Shown: one piece after another, positions 25,060-33,655 of the stretch | How the letters are laid out: each line of letters begins with the position of its first letter | Numbering within the stretch: the first letter of the stretch is position 1 | Position numbers and translations under genes: made by a program | The notes under the pieces: generated by a model | Told to the model about the DNA's origin: nothing | The model's database searches: none | What the model saw: only the letters and a program-made list of their open reading frames with translations | From: Paulinella micropora | Lineage: Eukaryota; Cercozoa; Imbricatea; Euglyphida | Reading direction: 5' to 3' | Assembly: GCA_009731375.1 (NCBI GenBank) | Contig: BJOX01000199.1 | Coordinates: 344,277 to 408,276, forward strand | Length of the DNA: 64,000 nt

Positions 25060-27975
25060 AAAGCCGTAAGGGATACTATCATTTTCATTGATAAACTCAC
25101 GCCCGCACCATCTTGTTTTATTAACTACTTTTACTACATTCTTTTGGTGGTGTATGCTAAAGTGTTCAATATGTTGTTGTTTGCTGTTTCTGCTAGTATG
25201 TATTTTCTTCATTATAAAGTCTCTGGTATTAGTTAAACTTTCACCCTTATCCATTAATTCATAAGCGGTTGAATTTAATTTTTTCAAATCCAAACCCTTT
25301 CCTCTAAAGTGGAAATGAGTTTTACCTTTTTCTTCCCCTTTCTTTACATACTCCAACATATACAATTTTGGTGCTACCCATATTCCTCTTATTATTTTAC
25401 AATCTGTTCCAAGGTCATCATCCATTCCGCCGATTGTTTTATCCCTAAATCTTTTAATCCGTTCAATGTTTCTTACATGACTTTGAATGCTGTCTGTATC
25501 CGTGTAATAATAATCTCTGTCGGGGTCGTTGTTTGGATTGGCTTCGGTCATATACTTATACATAATTCGTCTGCTGTATGCTAGGATAAATGCTCCGCAG
25601 TGAGTGGGCTTTGTAATTTTTTCTTCTTTCAATTTGTCATCCCTTGGAATACCAGAAATTAACCATAATTCACCATTAGCCTCTTCAAACTTTTCAATAT
25701 CGGTTATCACATGTTTAGCACAGAATTTCCAATACTCATGATTTTTTATTATGAATTTGCTCACGGTGTTTATTGGTCTCTGAATCGTCTTACCATATAA
25801 AGCATTCATAAATAACTTTGCTAATAAATACTGCGGTGTGCCTTTTTTTGAATTTTGTTTTCGTTTAAATAACTCTAATATGTAATCCTTGAATACTGGT
25901 TCGGCTCCTTCTGTATAATAGCCACGAATGATTTTGACTTGATATCCAAGTTCAATCATATCTTCAATATCAACAGAAGTAAGCCATTGGTCTTTCATAT
26001 CTCTTAACTCCCATTTTAAGCATCCTTTGCTATCACGGAATGGCACTCTCGGGTGTAATAGATTTTTTGGAGATATGTAATCAACATTATATATCCCGAG
26101 TTTCCCTTTCATTTCTCCTTCGCATTTCTTAATTTCACCCGTCATATAATTTTCAAGCATTGCCGTTGGATAAAGACTTACAACATCCGCATCAATAAGA
26201 TAATCTTCAACCTCATCAAAGTCAATTTCGCCGTTTGTGTATTTTTGATATTGTTCGGATATAAATCTCCTCTTGCTTGGATAAGTCCTTGCCCCATATA
26301 ATGCTTTTCTAAAATCCGCTTCTTGTTCTAACTTTGGAAGTTGAATTATGTATTGTTTATCAATTTTCTTTTTCCAAAGGTTAAAGGTTAAAGAAGACGT
26401 AGACATAAACTCCGATAAGTTCGTTTTATGTTCTTCATATATCGGTTTATTTAGTGTTTCGTATAGTTCCTTCAATCCCATAACATCTTTTTCTAGATAC
26501 AATAAACATTCTTTTTTCATATCATCGCACATTTCTTCCCATCGTTTCGCTTTTTCATGGTCAAAATAGCCTTTTAAAACATTACATCCCAAACTTTCAA
26601 GGTTCTTTTTAAGGCTCCCTTCAGTGTGCTTAGATAAGTCCCAGAATTTCATATTTTTGTATTCCATTGAAATTATCGCCCCATTATTAATTAAAGGTGT
26701 GCTTTTTATCTTTCTTTTAATAAATTCTTTTTGTAAGAAGTAATGGTCAAATTTACTACCATTAAAAGCATTAACATAAAATGTTGCTTTTGGTTTTCTT
26801 TTCGCTAAGTCATCCGCATATTGAAAGATTATATCAATGAGTTTTGAAATACAATCATCGCCAGCAACATATTTAAAACCAATATCCGCAATCGTATAAC
26901 CTGCTATATACGCGGTATGGATTTCAAGCGTATTTCCATATGTTTCTAAATCATAATCAAAAATCTCATCTTGATTATTATAACTCATCTCCTTAAAGGT
27001 TGTTAATAAACTTTCATAGCGGTCTTTTTGTTTCCTTAATTTAGCCGCTGCATAAGTCTGTCGCTTAATATTACAAGTGTGCTTATTAAAATAAGTTGAA
27101 AAGCAATCTGGACACCTATTTTTATTTCTTTTTATAAAACTCATATAATGTCCCTTACTTAGATAGCAAAGCACATCCGCGGATATTAAAGGGTCTTCAT
27201 AGTTTTTGAATGTCTGTTTGGTTGTCGCATCAGTCAATTCAAAATACTTACCTTCAATACAATATTTTTTTAAGATTTCATATCCTATTGAAAGTGGTAT
27301 ATATGAATTATGTTCAAGGTTGAATTCTTGCCTAATATCATTACATACTTTTTTATTGAGTTTTGATTTACCTTTCATTGGTAAATTTAATATATCCTTA
27401 AAAACATAGAAGAAACAATTATTATCCTTACTCCTTGGATTAATATGAATTCCTTCATCTGTTTTATGTTTCTTATCACTTCCTGAGAGATTACAACCAC
27501 CTCCATCTTCTTGAATAATTTGAATAATCATACGTTGAATAATTCTATCATATCCATTCGCACTGGCTTCAAGATTTTGTTCGTTGTATAGATATATATC
27601 ACGAAACAAGTCATCCATGTCTTTTAACTTAACTGAATTGAAAGTTTTCCATCTATAAAACTTTTCATCATCAATATCCGTCATATAAGCAAACTTGACA
27701 TGAAGACTTGCTTCGTTTGTAAAACCTCTATTTTTAACATCCTTCACTGCTTTCATAATTGATATTTCAATCGCATCCATATCATAGAAGTTAATGTCAA
27801 GGTCTCTGAAGGGGTATGTATATCCATTTATACCTCTGTTTTTTATTGGTCTTAGTTCTACAAGTTTTACCTCGCGCTTCTTCGCTTCTTGTGTCTTAGT
27901 TTCCCTTAAGTTCGCCCTTACCTTCGCTAGTTCTACATTTTCCTTCGTTGGTCTGGGTGGCAAAGGTGGTGGCAT
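25051..27975 (-). CDS. polB: Protein-primed family-B DNA polymerase
   Basis: The 974-residue enzyme would replicate the linear viral genome from a terminal protein. Exonuclease motifs are DYDLETYG (about residue 342) and NAFNGSKFDHYF (about 405). Polymerase motif A is DVVSLYPTAM (about 597), motif B is KLFMNALYGKT (about 722), and motif C is YYTDTDS (about 825). All key acidic residues are present. The N-terminal 300 residues hold a DNNCFFYVFKD block (about 183), which recalls an OTU-like or papain-like Cys patch. A CPDC...HTC zinc-knuckle candidate lies near 288. The length fits Polinton polymerases. The start at 27975 gives MPPPLPPRP. Its stop lies in hairpin A of module 3. It is the first gene of the minus-strand replication block. 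Confidence 0.95.
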   Translation of the reverse strand: MPPPLPPRPTKENVELAKVRANLRETKTQEAKKREVKLVELRPIKNRGINGYTYPFRDLDINFYDMDAIEISIMKAVKDVKNRGFTNEASLHVKFAYMTDIDDEKFYRWKTFNSVKLKDMDDLFRDIYLYNEQNLEASANGYDRIIQRMIIQIIQEDGGGCNLSGSDKKHKTDEGIHINPRSKDNNCFFYVFKDILNLPMKGKSKLNKKVCNDIRQEFNLEHNSYIPLSIGYEILKKYCIEGKYFELTDATTKQTFKNYEDPLISADVLCYLSKGHYMSFIKRNKNRCPDCFSTYFNKHTCNIKRQTYAAAKLRKQKDRYESLLTTFKEMSYNNQDEIFDYDLETYGNTLEIHTAYIAGYTIADIGFKYVAGDDCISKLIDIIFQYADDLAKRKPKATFYVNAFNGSKFDHYFLQKEFIKRKIKSTPLINNGAIISMEYKNMKFWDLSKHTEGSLKKNLESLGCNVLKGYFDHEKAKRWEEMCDDMKKECLLYLEKDVMGLKELYETLNKPIYEEHKTNLSEFMSTSSLTFNLWKKKIDKQYIIQLPKLEQEADFRKALYGARTYPSKRRFISEQYQKYTNGEIDFDEVEDYLIDADVVSLYPTAMLENYMTGEIKKCEGEMKGKLGIYNVDYISPKNLLHPRVPFRDSKGCLKWELRDMKDQWLTSVDIEDMIELGYQVKIIRGYYTEGAEPVFKDYILELFKRKQNSKKGTPQYLLAKLFMNALYGKTIQRPINTVSKFIIKNHEYWKFCAKHVITDIEKFEEANGELWLISGIPRDDKLKEEKITKPTHCGAFILAYSRRIMYKYMTEANPNNDPDRDYYYTDTDSIQSHVRNIERIKRFRDKTIGGMDDDLGTDCKIIRGIWVAPKLYMLEYVKKGEEKGKTHFHFRGKGLDLKKLNSTAYELMDKGESLTNTRDFIMKKIHTSRNSKQQHIEHFSIHHQKNVVKVVNKTRWCGREFINENDSIPYGFDI

Positions 27976-28056
27976 ACTTTTTTTATATCAAAGCGGATAC
28001 AAAAATAATAAAAAAATAATAATAAATTATCTGTTATATTTATATATAATAATATC

Positions 28057-28072
28057 TTCTATTTAAATAGAA
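28057..28072 (-). terminator. Palindrome after the stop of the small basic gene
   Basis: TTCTATTTAAATAGAA is a perfect 16-base palindrome that starts 2 bases after the stop at 28075-28077. Confidence 0.5.
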
Positions 28073-28074
28073 AT

Positions 28075-28296
28075 TCATTTCATTGCATCCTCCATTCTTT
28101 TCAACTTAAGTAATCCTTGCTTTACTTCATCTCTTTTTTTCTTTCTCCGTTCTGCTATTATTGCTTTGTTTTGATTGTAGTATTCCATTGACTTTTGTCT
28201 ATGTCTTTCTGGATCTTTTTGTATAAACTCTCTCGCCTTTCTCCGTAAGGCTTCCTTTTTCTCTTCTGGTGTTTTGTATAACGGTTTTCTCCCCAT
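28075..28296 (-). CDS. Small basic helical protein
   Basis: The 73-residue protein is almost entirely charged helix (KTPEEKKEALRRKAREF, YYNQNKAIIAERRKKKRDE). The YYxxNKxxIAERRKK block resembles the linker repeats in the element's GIY-YIG proteins. It could therefore be a DNA-binding fragment derived from one, but no nuclease motif is present. It lies upstream of the polymerase on the same strand. Confidence 0.5.
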   Translation of the reverse strand: MGRKPLYKTPEEKKEALRRKAREFIQKDPERHRQKSMEYYNQNKAIIAERRKKKRDEVKQGLLKLKRMEDAMK

Positions 28297-28346
28297 CTTT
28301 GTGTATATATAATAAAAAAATAATCTTTAATATATAAAATTAATTA

Positions 28347-28625
28347 TCAAGGGAAAGTAATTTCAATTCCATAATGTTTTCCTGCCCCTCCTCCATAGAT
28401 TGAATAATATATTTGTTTCCTTCCTTTAATCTTTAGTGTTTCTGCTAAGTGCTTGCTGATATATCCGAGTTGTTTTCCGCTTTCTGTTTCAACCTTTATC
28501 GCATTTTTATCAAATTTGTTTTCTGGCTCGTGTTGAATAAAAACTTTTTCACTACTTTTTCGGAGATAAGAAATATTATCTTGTCTCCCATCAAATGAAA
28601 CACCCACAACTCTAGTCGTTGTCAT
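28347..28625 (-). CDS. Free-standing HIRAN-domain protein
   Basis: The 92-residue protein (ATG 28625; the longer frame to 28673 lacks conservation) consists of a HIRAN domain. It reads VVGVSFDGRQDNISYL, then HEPENKFDKNAIKVE and GKQLGYISKHLAETL. This is the family's pattern for binding 3'-OH single-stranded DNA ends at stalled forks (as in HLTF). No helicase or nuclease is fused. In a protein-primed virus it could recognise replication ends or damage; that role is inferred. Confidence 0.8.
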   Translation of the reverse strand: MTTTRVVGVSFDGRQDNISYLRKSSEKVFIQHEPENKFDKNAIKVETESGKQLGYISKHLAETLKIKGRKQIYYSIYGGGAGKHYGIEITFP

Positions 28626-28699
28626 TTTATAGAAACTTTGCTCAAAGATTTTGAAAATCTTTGTTATATACATATAAATAATATTTGTTTAAAATAAAA

Positions 28700-29158
28700 T
28701 TAATTATTTGTTTTTTTATTTTCATAATATCTTTCAATATCATCGTTTCTATATGCTATACGAATTACTTTATGACCGCCTAACATAATTTCCTCTTTCT
28801 CCGCAAAGAAGTCTCTATGTGATTGGCTTTTTTCGTGTTCGTATTTGCTATATATTTTTATAGTTTTACCACATACACATGTATATGTTTGTTTGCTTCT
28901 TTCTTTTCTGCAATTGTTTTGCTTTTGCTTTGATAGTTGTTTGTAATCTGTATTTTTATTATCTTCTTCGTATTTTGATAATATTTCCTTTTCGTAAAAC
29001 TCCCTTGCTTGCTTTTCTGCTTCTTCCTTTGTCCTCTTTTTTCCAATGTAAATTATTTTTCTTTTTTGTTCTCCATTTTCTTTCCACCTTATAACGATTT
29101 CATTTTTTTGAATACATATTCCGCCTTTTGAAACTTTTCTGATTGTTCTCTCACTCAT
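28700..29158 (-). CDS. AP2-like DNA-binding protein with CxC-H-H finger
   Basis: The 152-residue protein has an N-terminal beta-rich segment (GICIQKNEIVIRWKENGEQ, KRKIIYIGKKRTKEEAEKQA). This fits the strand-strand-strand-helix plan of AP2 domains found in homing endonucleases. A basic linker follows, then a CxC-x11-H-x5-H finger (YTCVCGKTIKIY...H...H, about residues 91-113) with the same spacing as in the two GIY-YIG genes. A catalytic nuclease motif is not visible. It is the outermost gene before the right inverted repeat. Likely a regulator or a remnant of a selfish nuclease. Confidence 0.6.
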   Translation of the reverse strand: MSERTIRKVSKGGICIQKNEIVIRWKENGEQKRKIIYIGKKRTKEEAEKQAREFYEKEILSKYEEDNKNTDYKQLSKQKQNNCRKERSKQTYTCVCGKTIKIYSKYEHEKSQSHRDFFAEKEEIMLGGHKVIRIAYRNDDIERYYENKKTNN

Positions 29159-29242
29159 TCTATATTATGACACTTGTAATTCTTTAAATGATAAATAAAA
29201 ATATGTCATACATGTTTTCTTGAAGTGTGCTGTAGAAGGATT

Positions 29243-29298
29243 GAAGAAATAGAACCAGAAAACATCAGAACAAGTAAAAGAAATAGAAAGGCAAAAGT
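29243..29298 (+). repeat. Inner duplicate of the integrase 3' end
   Basis: It is the exact inverted copy of 8635-8690, coding the last part of the integrase tail (EEIEPENIRTSKRNRKAK). It lies inside the right repeat and is separated from it by about 60 bases of unmatched sequence. Confidence 0.9.
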
Positions 29299-29358
29299 AT
29301 GGTTTTCAAGCGGGGATACGGAGGAACTAAAGAATTCTTTTAGTCTTTCCATTCCCAG

Positions 29359-29787
29359 ACAATTTTTATAAAAAAAATTTGTGAAATATTTTATAAAAAA
29401 ATAAAAAAATAGATAAGTGTGCTATAGTGGTACCTATAGTAGTAAAATTTAGTCGATAGCGTGCTATCGTCAATTGTCCCGAGGGACTAATTTATTGATT
29501 TTGATGCTTTGTATTTACTTGTTGGATTTTTTACTGCTTTTTTATGGGTCTCATTTTTTTTTACTGCTTTTTTGTGGGTATCATTTTTTTTCGTCTTGTT
29601 TTTTGAAATACAGGAAAACGAATTTATTTATTTTGCTTTCTTGTATTTATCAAAAATTTTGCTTTTTTATTTTGCTGTTTTGAGGCTTAGTACTTATTTT
29701 AGAACTATCAACAGGAGAGGGTGCGAGACAGAAAACGAAGGCTAGAATTTGCAAAAATTCTCGCCGAGATTTTCTGTATCATCTACT
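29359..29787 (-). repeat. Right terminal inverted repeat
   Basis: It is the mirror of 8091-8523 with a few differences, and ends ...GTATCATCTACT. It contains the palindrome CGATAGCGTGCTATCG at 29454-29469. Confidence 0.92.
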
Positions 29788-29793
29788 AACTCA
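29788..29793. repeat. Target site duplication, right copy (AACTCA)
   Basis: Identical to 8085-8090. Confidence 0.9.
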
Positions 29794-31143
29794 TTGTGAG
29801 GCATGTTTGTTGTGGTTGATAGCACAGATATACATATGCGCGTTGTGTTGTGTGTCTAGAGTGTAGTCAGCGTAAGTCAAGTTAAGAGAGAGAGAGAGAG
29901 AGACTATTAGCACAAGAACGAATAATAATAGCATAACTAACAGGCAGTTCTAAATTTACTAAATAATAGTTACATGTGTGTAGTCAGGATAGTCAGCGCG
30001 CAGCGACAGTCAATACAGACGTCAGTACAGCGTGATAGTCTTACGACAGAGGGTGGAGAGAGCAAGTATATTGTCAAGACAGTGATGTACTTGTTCAAAT
30101 GTATGATTGTCTGTCTCTAGCATAGCATGTGTCCTCATTGATGCGTGCACTGATGATGAGTCTGTATGTAGGTTGTTGATTGATTTGTCATAATATGAAA
30201 CTTTCATGTTGTATTGTTTTAGTCATATGACCTTCTCATGCATGACTTCACCTCTCTTTCCTTATGTTTTCGTGTATGGTCACATTACATCATACACGCG
30301 TACGATAGTGATAGGTAAGTGAGAGGGAGGTAGCTAGACTGATTTAGAGGGGCTTCGAGTGCTTTCTTCTTCGTGTGATTGAATGTGTGATTACTACTCA
30401 TGTGTGGGGAATGCCCTGGTGCTTGTTTGTGTGTGTCTAGTCATGAGCCGCAGGATAGCCATCAGGTTGTTATACATTCAGGCAGCAGTGTTACATTATC
30501 GCATATTAATGCAGTTTAGGGTAATTAGCAGCAGGCTTTTGCTTAAAGAATAGTAAAGCATAGCTCAAGCCGCGTTGCCTTAGACTAATTAGCGCAGAGC
30601 GAGATGTCATATGTGTAAGTCTTGGCGTGCGGCAGGACTACGTCGCATAGTGTGCTGAGAGTTTATAAAGTGCCCTAGTAACCCTAATTTGAGCTAGAAC
30701 TAATCCGTTAGCTAAGGAAGTAAGTTAGGAAAGAGCTCGTAGCTGTCAAGGAAGTTAGTTTAATGCTAGCCTCGTAACTTAGACATAACATTAACTCCTA
30801 AGGTAATAAGTCAGTAATCAGCTTAGATAGATTAGTCTTATAGCTGTGAGATGGTTTGGACACCTATTTCATTGGTAGTAAGTATTGTTATCATTTCGAT
30901 AGTGTTTGGAGCGTGTAGGGTGGTAATGCAGCAGACAGGATTTGTTCTGTCAGTCCGCGTGCGTACTCGTGTACGTATGATGGTCATATGGTTGCAGAGC
31001 TATGTTACATGTTGTCTTTTGATCGGTAGTTGCTGAGTTGTTGTCTAGGGAGTAGTGAGTAGTCGTGTATTGAACTATTTCTATCAGAGAGACTTCTTCC
31101 ACGGGGTCTGCGCGATGGAGTATGTCTTAGCATACAGGCGGGC
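29794..31143. other. Spacer, possibly leader of the older gag element
   Basis: No gene was seen. It holds a short (GA)n run near 29888 and GT-rich and TAG-rich low-complexity sequence. Being upstream of a gag-like frame, it could contain an LTR and leader, but no second LTR copy was found in the window. Confidence 0.4.
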
Positions 31144-31497
31144 ATGATGGGGAAAAGCAAGAAGAGCAAGGGGCTAAAGTGTTTTAACTGCTTTGAAAAG
31201 GGACACATCGCCGGTAAGTGCAGCAAGAGGTGCCGGTTGTGCGGGGGCAAACATAAGTTGAGCAAGTGCCCGGACAAAGGCCGAAAGGAGAAGGGGGAGG
31301 CAGCAAAGTGCTCTAACGTGGGTAGTGATAGCGAAGACTCCGAGGATGAGGAGCCGGGCGTCGCCTTAGCCCAGATGGTGAAGTTCCTAACAGGCAAGTC
31401 GAAAGACAAATCCCTCATGGCTAAACCCGGGGGTGCAAACCTTCCTGAACAGATCATACCACCGGAAGACGAGAACAGTCTTATCTTGCTTGAGGAT
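31144..31497 (+). pseudogene. Gag-like zinc-knuckle frame, interrupted by the Gypsy insertion
   Basis: From ATG 31144 the frame encodes two knuckles, CFNCFEKGHIAGKC and CRLCGGKHKLSKC, then a basic and an acidic stretch (DSEDSEDEE) and MVKFLTGKS. The same succession occurs in the gag remnant at 52.9-53.3 kb, so it belongs to the same retroelement family. The Gypsy LTR begins at 31498. The frame would resume at 42088 if the insertion and one GGAT copy were removed. It binds nucleic acid in retroelement particles by family analogy. Confidence 0.7.
31494..31497. repeat. Target duplication GGAT, left
   Basis: GGAT occurs immediately before the left LTR and again at 42088-42091. Confidence 0.65.
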
Positions 31498-31735
31498 TGT
31501 AATGCACCCAACGTTAGCTCATAAAAAGTCGGTAATACAACCAAACACAGTCCTCAAAAGATGAGAATGATATCTCGTTATATTAGCTCAGTGAAGCCAA
31601 AAAGGAAAACGGCAACAGACCAGTAATAAAATAGCCTCAGGTCCAATCCGGACAAATAATACTGAAAAACAAGCTGGTGCACCTGTCACCAGGAAAAGGT
31701 ACTTTTTACCGGCTATCCGGGGGGTGATGCCTACA
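31498..31735 (-). repeat. Gypsy 3' LTR
   Basis: It runs TG...CA (TGTAATGC to GCCTACA on the plus strand) and is the direct repeat of 41850-42087, same length. Confidence 0.88.
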
Positions 31736-32585
31736 GTACCCCCTCCCGATTTTATGACGGAAATAGCATTTTCGTCATACACCTTCTGATTTCTTTCTGC
31801 AAATAGTATGCGCTATGTAGTCATGCCACACAGCGCATCGACCCACGGATAGACGCTAAAAGACGATAAATATATCCTCATACGGCACGTCAAAGCGGAT
31901 TCTCCAGCCATTCTTGTAGATTTTTGAACTCCTTCCCCTCAATCTCTTTTTTTTTTTTTTTTTCTCGGCAGTATGTCAAGAACAAACGTACTATTAATAA
32001 AAAATACAAGCAACGTGTTGCTGTAGTATGATTCCCCCTTTGATCTCCTTCTTCTTATCATTATCATTATTATTATCACTATTGTTATTATTATTCACAG
32101 GGAGATCGTAAGTACATTGTCTTTTTTAATGACATACCCTTGTATAAGGCGGGTATCCTATGATATAGTATTAGGGGGCCAGTCCTAATAGCTATATCCG
32201 AAGTCGAGGTGTATGTACCCGACCCTGCGATATACCGACACAAGTAGAGATTGACCGTGCTCAGGTACGACAGTATATAATCTATCGTAAAAAATAATTT
32301 AATGAAAGTTTCAGAGAACATTTCATTTTCGAGAACATCATCCCAGGACTTGGAAAGGGTCATACCCGGGAACACCATCGCTCAATACACTAGCGATCCC
32401 CGTATACGGTGTAGTATCATCGTCGATCGACCTTTCGCACTCGTATGTTGCGATCGAATGCCAAGTTATATCACTGAGTCTTTTTAATATTCATATTGAT
32501 AACTGATGATGCATGATCAAATCATGATACGCCGTGGGCAATCAATCAGTTTATTTGAGACGCATAAAGAAAAATAGTTTCTTTG
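31736..32585 (-). other. Gypsy 3' untranslated region
   Basis: About 850 bases between pol and the 3' LTR contain no convincing frame. They hold the polypurine tract, a T-run near 31950 and an ATT-rich block near 32060-32095. Confidence 0.6.
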
Positions 32586-33655
32586 TCACTGCCTTCGTCG
32601 TCTGGCGCGGATTTCTTTGCCTGGTGGAGGACCACCAACAAAAGTCAGATCGAACTTTGACTGTTCGAGAATGTCCCAGATCTTATTAGGGATTCCGCCC
32701 AACGATAATTCAAAAGGGACATCAAGCACTCCTCTTGGCAGTGTCTGAATGGTCCACGCAGTGTAATCCTTGTCTCTGGGAGTAATTGTATCATCCCATG
32801 TCTCGAGACTTTTTGCGTCTTTATATACTGGCAGATAATGTCTTGCCTTTGGAACCTCAACCGGGTCCATACTTCTCCAGAACTGGAGTATCGGTTGTAC
32901 TATCTTTGCGGTTGATGATATTTTGAGTGTCTGTGTGACACGCATCTGTCGTGGGACCGCCACGACCCGCATCAAGTATAAATCTGAGAGAGTGTCATCA
33001 GCGACATGTTGTTCCGCTGGTCTCATCAGATAGAAAGCATCTTTCACCCATGCGATGGTTGCTATCGCATCGCCTTCCTTCCATCGCTCATGGACAATCT
33101 CAACGTTGCCCGCGTTTGGGTCAGTGTCCGTCCCCTCCTCCTCCTGGTGGACGTCCTTTGATCCCATTGACCTCATCTCCTTCCTCGGTTGGTTGTTGAT
33201 AAGATCATTCCGCGCTCTCCTTAGCTGCGCCTCTGTGATCTTCTCCTTCTTTCCGCTATGCTCTCGCGGAGACTTAGACTGAGTCCCCACCGCGCTTATG
33301 CGGTCAGTCTTCTCCTTGCTGTCCACCTCACTCTCCTCCTTCTCAGCTATCGGTGCCCGATAAGCATCGTCTTGGTCTATGCCAGCCTCCTTGTGGATGG
33401 GCGGCACCTCTTTGAAATCGTCCTTCATCCGTTTTAACGCCTCCTCAACGGATTCATCTTCCAGTAAGAAGGGATCATACTTAATCAGCCTTCTTACATT
33501 CACAATTTGCACCTTCCCTCTACCCCTGATCTTGTAATTCAGAGGTCCCGTCTGTTCCATAATCTGATAAGGTCCTTTCCAGTGAGTGAACAGCTTAGAG
33601 CTGACTCCTTTCGGGACCTGAGGATGGTACAACAGTACAATATTGCCTGAAACTT
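32586..33655 (-). CDS. Gypsy integrase C-terminal (GPY/F) part of pol, frame-shifted
   Basis: The frame carries KLFTHWKGPYQIMEQ and NVRRLIKYDPF, the GPY/F module that ends Gypsy integrases and binds DNA. It then runs for about 290 hydrophilic residues without a chromodomain. It joins the main pol frame by a one-base shift near 33650, where the main frame loses its sense (LYHPQVPKG lies in this frame). Either the shift is a mutation or a base error; a programmed shift at this place would be unusual. The long C-terminal tail of unknown function is family-specific. Confidence 0.8.

Larger units (their letters stand above)
8091..29787. mobile_element. Integrated Polinton-like (Maverick-type) DNA virus, 21.7 kb
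   Basis: The element is bounded by inverted repeats starting AGTAGATGATACAG at both ends and by the 6-bp duplication AACTCA. Inside are the hallmark genes: integrase, protein-primed DNA polymerase B, packaging ATPase, adenain-like protease, double-jelly-roll capsid and penton. Accessory genes are a Dam methylase, GIY-YIG proteins, a HIRAN protein and an S74 fibre. Genes lie on both strands in blocks. AT content is visibly higher than in the flanks. The terminal repeats differ at only a few positions, which suggests fairly recent insertion. Defects are a stop in the fibre, a broken GIY-YIG gene and assembly gaps at 12268, 12639, 22149, 22340 and 22947. No helicase was found. Confidence 0.93.

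Noticed and set aside
8091-29787. Helicase-primase gene, which would make this a virophage or giant-virus fragment
   Set aside because: I checked the recognisable frames for D5-like or SF3 Walker motifs and found none. Only the packaging ATPase has a P-loop.
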